A DNA stretch of 64,000 bases from Globomyces pollinis-pini. Its lineage: Eukaryota > Chytridiomycota > Chytridiomycetes > Rhizophydiales > Globomycetaceae. Within the stretch, counting starts at the first letter, position 1, and every line of letters starts with the position of its first letter. The notes beneath the pieces are model-generated. The model ran no database searches. It had not been told where the DNA came from and saw nothing but the letters and a program-made list of their open reading frames with translations. The translations under genes and the position numbers were made by a program. The stretch is from assembly GCA_025399215.1 (NCBI GenBank), contig MU621145.1, positions 1-64,000 on the forward strand, written 5' to 3'. Positions 56,307-64,000 of this stretch are shown here, one piece after another.

Positions 56307-56699
56307 CTATTGAAAACAAGCTATAAGATGATCATTAAAATCTGATAGTCGTCTTTTAATAGCACGTTGAGTTTTGTGCATTAAACATTGACATTGTAGC
56401 TGTTTTCGAATAGATTTCAATTCAGATCGATAGTTTTCGCGACGTTCAATCCATTCTTCCATATCATGGATGGTGACGGTATCAACAAACGAGACTCTTT
56501 TTGATTCTTGTAGACTGGTGATTGTGGATTCACAAGAGTTTAACGTAGATGGTGAAGATGGTATGGATGATTCTGAATAAACTTTAGTTTTTAGAATCGA
56601 GTTTTTTTGTTCATAGTTATTTTGGGATTCGTATTCCATTTTGTTTTGGGGTTCGTATTCAATCATGGTATTTAATGTGAGATTAGGTTTTATAATCAT
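56307..56699 (-). CDS. Small protein with PP1-binding RVxF motif
   Basis: A 130-codon intronless frame from ATG at 56699. The middle carries KRVSFVDTVTIHDMEEWIER: KRVSF fits the RVxF motif by which regulators dock to protein phosphatase 1, and 'RVSF.(D/E)TVxIHD' is the form seen in many fungal and animal PP1 regulators. The rest is Ser/Asn-rich N-terminally and basic-helical C-terminally (KTQRAIKRRLSDFNDHL). No other domain is recognised. The PP1 link is inferred from the motif alone. Confidence 0.6.
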   Translation of the reverse strand: MIIKPNLTLNTMIEYEPQNKMEYESQNNYEQKNSILKTKVYSESSIPSSPSTLNSCESTITSLQESKRVSFVDTVTIHDMEEWIERRENYRSELKSIRKQLQCQCLMHKTQRAIKRRLSDFNDHLIACFQ

Positions 56700-57137
56700 C
56701 TGTGAAAAATCAAGAGAAAATTTAAAGGTTTATTTATAGATGAGTGGCGGCTGAGTCATACTGATGTCACAAAAAGTGATCTTAATACCCATGAAATGAG
56801 CCTGACCCAGCAGGGCTTTAGGAACCAAGAGGAGAGTGGGTAATTGAGGCCTAAATTATGAAATCGGGGCTTGATTTGTCGTCTGTAAGTTTGATCTTAT
56901 ATCCAATCCATGTTTGAAGTTTTCCCGATTTCATTACGTGATCGTGACTTGCTATTCAATATGTCATGAATCCTTTTAGTATTGAACCCATGGCGTATTC
57001 TTTGGATTAGCCTTTGTGAAACTAGAACTGATTTCCTAAACCGTATTCACATTCATTAAGGTATTTTGTATTCCTGTGCACCTGAGTCTCAAACAATCAC
57101 AACAATATCAATTCAGGTCTTGTTTATTTAAAAAAAA
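56700..57137. other. Intergenic region, no gene seen
   Basis: About 440 nt. A slightly GC-richer patch lies at about 56790-56880. Nothing coding or structured is recognised. Confidence 0.4.
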
Positions 57138-57728
57138 TTAAAATTCATAATGATACATGAGCGCATCCACCAATTTTTCGGAATTAGCCAACCGTCCAGC
57201 ATTAGGTAATCTCCCAATCACCTTAAACCCTAACCGATCCCACAACCTTACACTAGCAACATTATTCTCAAATACCAGATTAAACATGCTAGCCTTATAC
57301 CCCATTGCAGGGGCAAGTTGCAAAAACGCCTGTCCCATAGCCATCCCGACGCCGTTGCCGCGCGATTGCTGAGAGACGATGAATCCGCCGTTGCAGATCT
57401 AGATATTAATGGGGATAATTACATGTGAGCAACGGCCAGGGAAATTGGGTTTGATGTAGAAGCCACCGAGGATTGCATTGGTGGTGGTTGAGATACAGAC
57501 AAATGAAGTAGTGAAGTATTGAGTGAATTGTGTAGCAGTGAGTTCGGATTCTTGTGGGTATGTGGTACCATCTTTGATGATTTCGTTGAGAAGGTTGTGG
57601 AGGAATGGGATGTGGGTAGCATCCACTGGTCTGATTTCACATTCGGTATTGTCTTTAAGGGTCAGTTTTAAAGGAAGAATTCCGGTGGGGTAAGTTGATG
57701 ATGGCATTGATCCGTAAGCGCTTGACAT
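57138..57728 (-). CDS. GNAT-family N-acetyltransferase
   Basis: ATG at 57728 (MSSAYGSMPSSTYPTGILPL), then IRPVDATHIPFLHNLLNEII, a 24-nt intron (57399-57422), and the acetyl-CoA-binding segment CNGGFIVSQQSRGNGVGMAM: the Q/RxxGxG/A loop reads QQSRGNGVG. The C-terminal part is typical: NLVFENNVASVRLWDRLGFK (strand and helix 4 with 'N.A...LW..LGF'), VIGRLPNAGRL and DALMYHYEF. Length about 188 residues. Substrate unknown; it resembles small-molecule or phosphinothricin-like GNATs that also read 'LW..LGF...G.LP.AGR'. Confidence 0.8.
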
Positions 57729-58466
57729 TTCTATCTTTTATTTGTTGGTCAACCCTTTTTTGGGATCTTTTTCATTTTCATTCTGGTCACAGACCAAAAC
57801 CTCTCCAACTTTACTCTAATTACACATGATACAGACACAGACTTATTCTGGAACATTTTCGTGTCAATCGCGTGTGAACATTGTTCCATTAGTTGTCACA
57901 ATACATAGTCACATAGCCAATCATGATTTATCCATACCCGCAAATATGTTTACTCAAATTGAACTGCTCATAATGACATGCTAAATCGGGTACTCTAGGT
58001 CCACCAAATTGATAGTTTTATTGACGTCATCAAGAAATCTTCCGGGTACTTATTTGACACGTCATCAGTGACTGCTTTTGTGGAGTCAATGGACAATGGC
58101 TGAAACTAGACTCTTTCATGTGATGGTCAGGATCTAAAGTGTTTGTGGTGTGAATAATATTGAAAGATTGAATCTTGTAAGGGTTGAGAAATTGATAATT
58201 GCAAGTAAGAACTGAACTCGTCCGTTTTAAACCGAAATTAAAACTATTTACCCGAAAAGGAGAAAGTTTTCTAATTGACTATCAAGACATTTGCAAATTG
58301 ACGGTGTTCACATTGGAAAATGGATGGCGAAGGATAGAAACTCAGATGGGAACTAAATTGTCGTGTAAGGTTTTCACCCTAAAATTTAAGGTATCAGGAA
58401 CGCTTAATACAAACACATCAGCAATTTAACGAAATATCTACAAACAAGATTGGTGAAACATGAATT
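57729..58466. other. Intergenic region with an uncertain coding remnant
   Basis: About 740 nt between the GNAT gene's promoter and the 3' end of the RING gene. A plus-strand frame from about 58199 to 58429, without an ATG near its start, reads KLFTRKGESFLIDYQDICKL and NGWRRIETQMGTKLSCKV. It might be a terminal exon or a relic. Nothing else is seen. Confidence 0.3.
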
Positions 58467-59878
58467 TTATGATCTAAATGTATGAACGATACGAACAATT
58501 CGACTACGACAAATTGGACATTCACCTGTAGTCTTCTGAACTTCAATAGCACATTCCTGACATGTCACCAAGTGACCACATTCTAACAATACACAGTTGA
58601 TGGCTTTATCACAGCATATCTACATTTAAATCATAATACTCATATTACCTTACAAATCAAATCTTCATTGTGAGTTTTCATTTCTAGTTTTACATTTTCG
58701 ACCAACTTCTCTAATCGATCGACTAGTTCCGTTTTTTCAATCAATCCTTGGACTGAGACTCGCTCACTCAAGAGAATCGATTTGATCACTTTGGCAGATA
58801 ATGAATCAATGGAAATTTTTCCTGATACTAGATCGTTGATGGTGGGAATTTGATTGAATGGTCTGCTAGGTGATGTAGATGCTGATGATAACTTTGGGCT
58901 TGATGGGTAGGGAAATTTGGGACCTGTGTATGAATTAGGCACTTCCGTAGGGGTTGTGGTTGACTGTTCACTGTTTTCTACATTAATGGACGGAATATCC
59001 ACTGAATTGGAGGTGGGAATATTGGGTGACGGATTGCTTGGATTTTGGGTTGCAGTGGAATGAGATGTTTCTGTGGAATTATGCGGACTATTATTTGAAT
59101 GTGAGCTACCAAGAGGTGGTTGCGAATTCAATCCATTTACAGTCGGATGATTTGGATTGGAACGGGGTGGTTGGGTTTGAAAAGACGATGGTCCAGACGT
59201 GGTAGGATATGTAGAATTAGACTGGTTAAAGGTTCCGGATGATTGATTGTTACTAGGTGGACTTGTTGATGTGGATGTGAACAATCCTACAAATGTATCT
59301 GCAATTTGGTCCACAAACTTTTCTATTTCCTCTACTGGTGAACTTTGGGGAGCACTATTCACGGGTGAAGAAGTTCCATTAGGCATATTGTTGTTTTGTG
59401 ACGCATTTGATTCCTTCAATCGTGAATCCAAAATATGTAAAAACGTAGTTTTATGAGATTGTTGAATTGGTGACCTTAGAATCAGTGTCACTAGCTCTTT
59501 CTTTTCCAGCAACCCTTTTGAATTAAGTCCATAACAACGAATGAATTCCTTCAATGTTTTTGGGTTCAATAATAACAGTTTTTCCTCATCCATGTTAGTA
59601 ATTAGCATAAACATTGCACAGTATGAACAAGCATTAACAGGACTAAATGGTCAACAAACATTCTTAACCTGCTGAATCCCAATCTTGGAGCTTCTACTTT
59701 TGCTTGATAAATACAAGCGGAACAGTACACTAGTAACATTAAACCAATAACAATTACCCTTCTGACAATTCTGACAAGTTGTTTTCTTACGGAATATGCC
59801 CAAGGATTCCTTGCATCTCATGCATTCTTTGGTTACAAATGGACTTGTCATGGATAAAACTTTGCTTAAATTTTTCAT
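58467..59878 (-). CDS. RNF34/RFFL-like E3 ligase: FYVE-type zinc finger + RING
   Basis: Start at ATG 59878 (or 59851, MTSPFVTKE). Two short introns join a FYVE-like finger: [21 protein letters not shown]...[16 protein letters not shown] and [10 protein letters not shown], eight cysteines. Then come SAP-like helices ([20 protein letters not shown]), a long Ser/Pro/Asn linker, a second helical segment ([20 protein letters not shown]) and the C-terminal RING: CKV then [38 protein letters not shown] and [11 protein letters not shown]. This layout matches RNF34/RFFL (CARP), endosomal or membrane-associated E3 ligases. The start abuts KTI12 on the other strand. Confidence 0.8.
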
Positions 59879-59880
59879 TG

Positions 59881-60931
59881 AAATGCCTTTGGTTATTGTT
59901 TCCGGATTACCATTAGCAGGGAAGACGACTAGGTCAAATCAACTCAAGTCACTATTTGAGAATTACATTGCAAATCATCAGACGAATTTGAGGAATGTGA
60001 TTGTCATTAATGATGAATATTTATCTATTGACAAGAAAACTGCTTATGATGGTGTGCTTTATATTAACAGTAACTGATACTTAGATGCCAATTCAGAAAA
60101 AATAGCTAGAGGTGAACTTTTGACTATCTGGTTAATCAAATTAGGCAATTTGATGTCTGCGGTGGAACGACTTGTATCCAGAGAAGATATTGTTATATGT
60201 GATAGCTTGAACTACATTAAAGGATTTCGATATCAATTGTATTGTATCGCAAGAGCAATGGGTACACCATGTTGTTCAGTAAATTTTTGGAATTGGTTTA
60301 ATTCAGTATAGCTATTATGTGGTATTTCAAAAGAGGAGGCATTAAATAGAAATTTACAAACGAATACATATAAACACGATCAGTGTGATAACTTGTGTAC
60401 ACGATTTGAAGAACCTGGTATGCAACTTTATCCAAACACATATACTCATCATTAGATGGTAGAAATCGATGGGATGCCCCACTATTTATTGTTATATCTG
60501 AAGATGCATCATTAGAAGATATATCCAATAAAATATCCACTGATATTATTGGTAAACGAACACTTTATAGTAATCAAAGATGCCGCTATTCTAAAGAAAC
60601 CACCTGCTCCCAATTTGTCAACTGTCGTGAAACCATTGTTTGAAACTAATTATCTTACGGAATTGGATAAAACCACATCAGATATATTAGATACTGTAAT
60701 CGAAGCTCAAAAAAATGGTACTTTTGTTTTTCTAAATCGTAAGGACGATCTGGAAATATAAAAGTTCCAAAGTCAACAGCACCAGTTGTGCTGCCATCGA
60801 GGAATATCACTTTGGCAGAATTGAGAAGAATCAAACGTCAATACCTTCATATTAACAAAATGCATGCTCAAGCCGACATGAATGCCGTTGGACTCGGATT
60901 TGTTGAATATTTGAACACAAATATTGCATAG
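59881..60931 (+). CDS. KTI12: KTI12 family protein (Elongator-associated P-loop ATPase)
   Basis: Regulates Elongator, which modifies wobble uridines of tRNAs. ATG at 59881 gives MPLVIVSGLPLAGKTTRSNQ, P-loop GLPLAGKTT. After short introns: NVIVINDEYLSIDKKTAYD, RGNLMSAVERLVSREDIVIC (RG.L.SAVER), DSLNYIKGFRYQLYCIARAM, then RFEEP and NRWDAPLF-like text near 60465, and the end LRRIKRQYLHINKMHAQAD to EYLNTNIA. The alternative ATG at 59850 would overlap the RING gene's start. About seven introns, some joints approximate. Identity is secure. Confidence 0.9.
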
Positions 60932-61037
60932 ACTAATAAATTATCTTCATTCAATCGTTTATACAATTTCGTATGTCATTCATAATAGGGATATCTAGAC
61001 TATAAACACGTTTGAAAATGATTCACACTATTGAATT

Positions 61038-62521
<1,484 letters not shown>

Positions 62522-63365
62522 TATGAAAATGAAGTGAAGTCTACTCGCCGACGTGATGTTTTACACATACGCAAACATCCATTGTTTTTGACAAACATAC
62601 AGCTCTGGCCATGGATAACTTTTGCTGGTACTATTCAATTCTAAGTTATTACTGTTTTATGGGATCGTGAAATTGGAGGTATAAATCCCCCACTTATCAT
62701 AATAAACTCTGAAAGTTTTCCACTCTTCACATGTCCAACTATCGTTTGCAATATACAATAATGACTTAATTATTATATTAAAGGGCGATGAATAACAACA
62801 TACGTTTTAGATTCCATTTGTTCATTACCAAATATCACCTGATGTACACTGATTTAGTAGAGTAAAATAATAAATTTCGTTAATCATTGAAATCAAACTA
62901 TTCACATTCAGAGAAACGTTTAGGTAGATGGCCGGATAATATAGCATCAGTTCTCCCATAAACAACGTTTCAATGAAATGGTTCTAAAAGAGTAACACGT
63001 CGTTGCATCTAAACACAACATAAGATGAAACTATCCCATGACAACAACATATCAATCTCCTGTGTTGTACAATGCACTATGAACAGGTGATTATACTAAT
63101 CTGGATAAAAAACATACAACGATACTTAGTTGAACTAACTCTAATCTGTATCTTTGTTTTGTTATGGTTACATTAAAGAATAGCATTTTGCTAAATGATG
63201 CATTCAAAATCTTTTATACACCTCGTAGACCATATGATCAGCATCTAAAAGATGGATATGGCTGATCACTTGTCAATGTATTCTATCTGACGTACTATAA
63301 GTCCCACACATGACCAGCAATATACATTATAAAAACCAGATAGGCCAAAGAACAAATTCATTGAC
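62522..63365. other. Intergenic region between MAP kinase and GH45 genes
   Basis: About 840 nt between divergent genes, so it should hold both promoters. AT-rich, with a TATAAAA-like word near 63327-63333, about 35-40 nt before the GH45 ATG, that is a plausible TATA box. No coding frame is seen. Confidence 0.4.
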
Positions 63366-64000
63366 ATGCAAGCTCTCTTTTACGTGACTCTTTTGGCCTA
63401 TTCTGCTCAATGCGCTGTCCCCAAAGTAGGATCATTTACAACCCGTTATTGGGATTGTTGTAAACCAAGTTGTTCGTGGGAGGGGAAAGCCAAAACTGGC
63501 CAAGTGGTACGTTCCTGCAAAGCTGACGGATTTCAAACCATCAATCCATCAAACACCAATGTTTGCATTCCTTCCAACCCAAATGGGTCTACAAGTCGTG
63601 ACAGTGGTAGTTACATGTGCAACGATCAGCAACCATTCGTTGATTCCAATAATCCGAACTTGGCTTATGGATTTGCAGCTGCCAACTCTGGTTTGGTTCC
63701 TGGAGGCGAAAGAGAATCCTGCTGCTCATGCTATAAACTACAGTTTAATGACCCAAAATTGAGTGGCAAGACGATGATTGTCCAAATCACGAATACTGGT
63801 GGTGATCTTGCTGGACAACAGTTCGATCTGGCTCTACCTGGGGGAGGAGTTGGATATTTCCGCGGTGCTTGTAAAACCCAATGGGGAGTCCAAGACCAAA
63901 ATGGGCAATCAGGCTGGGGTGATACCTATGGAGGGGTCAAGAGTAGAAACCAATGCGAGCAATTACCCAACGAGATTCGAAGAGGGTGTTATTTCCGATT
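63366..64000 (+). CDS. GH45 endoglucanase, secreted (3' end outside window)
   Basis: ATG at 63366 gives MQALFYVTLLAYSAQCAVPK, a signal peptide. The mature enzyme follows without an intron: TTRYWDCCKPSCSWEGKA (family start, catalytic Asp of YWDCCKPSCSW), GGERESCCSCYKLQFND, GKTMIVQITNTGGDL, QQFDLALPGGGVGYFRGACK (second catalytic Asp of FDLxxPGGGVG) and QCEQLPNEIRRGCYFR at the edge. The many cysteines fit the six or seven disulfides of GH45. It hydrolyses beta-1,4-glucan (cellulose). About 211 residues are visible, nearly the full catalytic domain; any CBM1 or linker lies outside. Confidence 0.92.
   Translation, partial: MQALFYVTLLAYSAQCAVPKVGSFTTRYWDCCKPSCSWEGKAKTGQVVRSCKADGFQTINPSNTNVCIPSNPNGSTSRDSGSYMCNDQQPFVDSNNPNLAYGFAAANSGLVPGGERESCCSCYKLQFNDPKLSGKTMIVQITNTGGDLAGQQFDLALPGGGVGYFRGACKTQWGVQDQNGQSGWGDTYGGVKSRNQCEQLPNEIRRGCYFR

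Noticed and set aside
63366..64000. GH45 as evidence for a plant-parasitic nematode genome
   Set aside because: GH45 occurs in some nematodes, but the Zn2Cys6 factor, Set9 with PWWP-like end, TVP18 and ~30-nt introns fit a fungus better.

Overview
The window is nuclear DNA of a eukaryote: AT-rich, gene-dense (about 40 protein genes in 64 kb, genes on both strands, spacers usually 50-400 nt) and full of very short spliceosomal introns. Nearly every housekeeping gene is cut by introns of about 23-35 nt with GTA/GTATG donors, a CTAAC-like branch site and TAG acceptors; the reading frame of recognisable proteins is restored only when these are removed. A Zn(II)2Cys6 transcription factor, a Set9-type histone methyltransferase and a TVP18 pair point to Fungi. 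WDR92 (axonemal dynein preassembly) and an RJL-type GTPase, two genes mostly kept by flagellated eukaryotes, point to an early-diverging zoosporic fungus (chytrid, blastoclad, aphelid or relative). GH10 and GH45 glycosidases fit a plant- or alga-associated lifestyle. The species is not identifiable by reading.

Layout. 1-4.8 kb: pirin (cut by the left edge), RGP1 and UVSSA, all minus strand. 5.2-8.4 kb: an orphan seven-helix receptor-like gene and a coiled-coil gene, plus strand. 8.5-12.1 kb: WDR92, a Zn2Cys6 factor and a Tc1/mariner-type DNA-binding ORF. 12.8-19.3 kb: mitochondrial phosphatidylserine decarboxylase, an intronless ankyrin-repeat protein, an acidic repeat protein broken by an assembly gap, and omega-amidase. 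19.3-31 kb, all minus: AP-3 beta, two tandem paralogous secreted proteins, RJL GTPase, RPEL protein and a very long SUV4-20/Set9 methyltransferase with an internal duplication. 31.2-35.2 kb: a Polo-box fragment, then an intronless coiled-coil + OTU + exonuclease-like unit ending at a 10-N gap. 35.2-46.3 kb: HMG-CoA lyase, RMC1, RING-H2 membrane protein, TRAPPC12, PDAP1, Rho-like GTPase, GH10 and prohibitin. 46.4-51.9 kb: a second RING-H2 membrane protein, two tandem TVP18 genes, MDM31 and RRP46. 52.2-62.5 kb: a membrane-anchored PIP kinase, MTHFS, a small membrane protein, uL30m, a probable PP1-binding protein, a GNAT enzyme, an RNF34-type E3, KTI12 and a TEY MAP kinase. The right end is the start of a secreted GH45 endoglucanase.

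Themes. Membrane traffic is well represented (RGP1, AP-3 beta, RMC1, TRAPPC12, TVP18 x2, RJL, PIPK), as are mitochondrial genes (PSD, prohibitin, MDM31, uL30m, HMG-CoA lyase), but these are scattered, not operons. The most unusual material is the OTU/exonuclease-like unit, the two secreted paralogues, the duplicated tail of Set9 and the extreme intron shortness. Accessory-looking genes (ankyrin, OTU unit, GH10, GH45, transposase-like ORF, acidic repeat protein) are intronless while housekeeping genes are intron-rich. I saw no rRNA, tRNA or CRISPR array. Exon structures were read by eye; outer coordinates are more reliable than individual splice sites.
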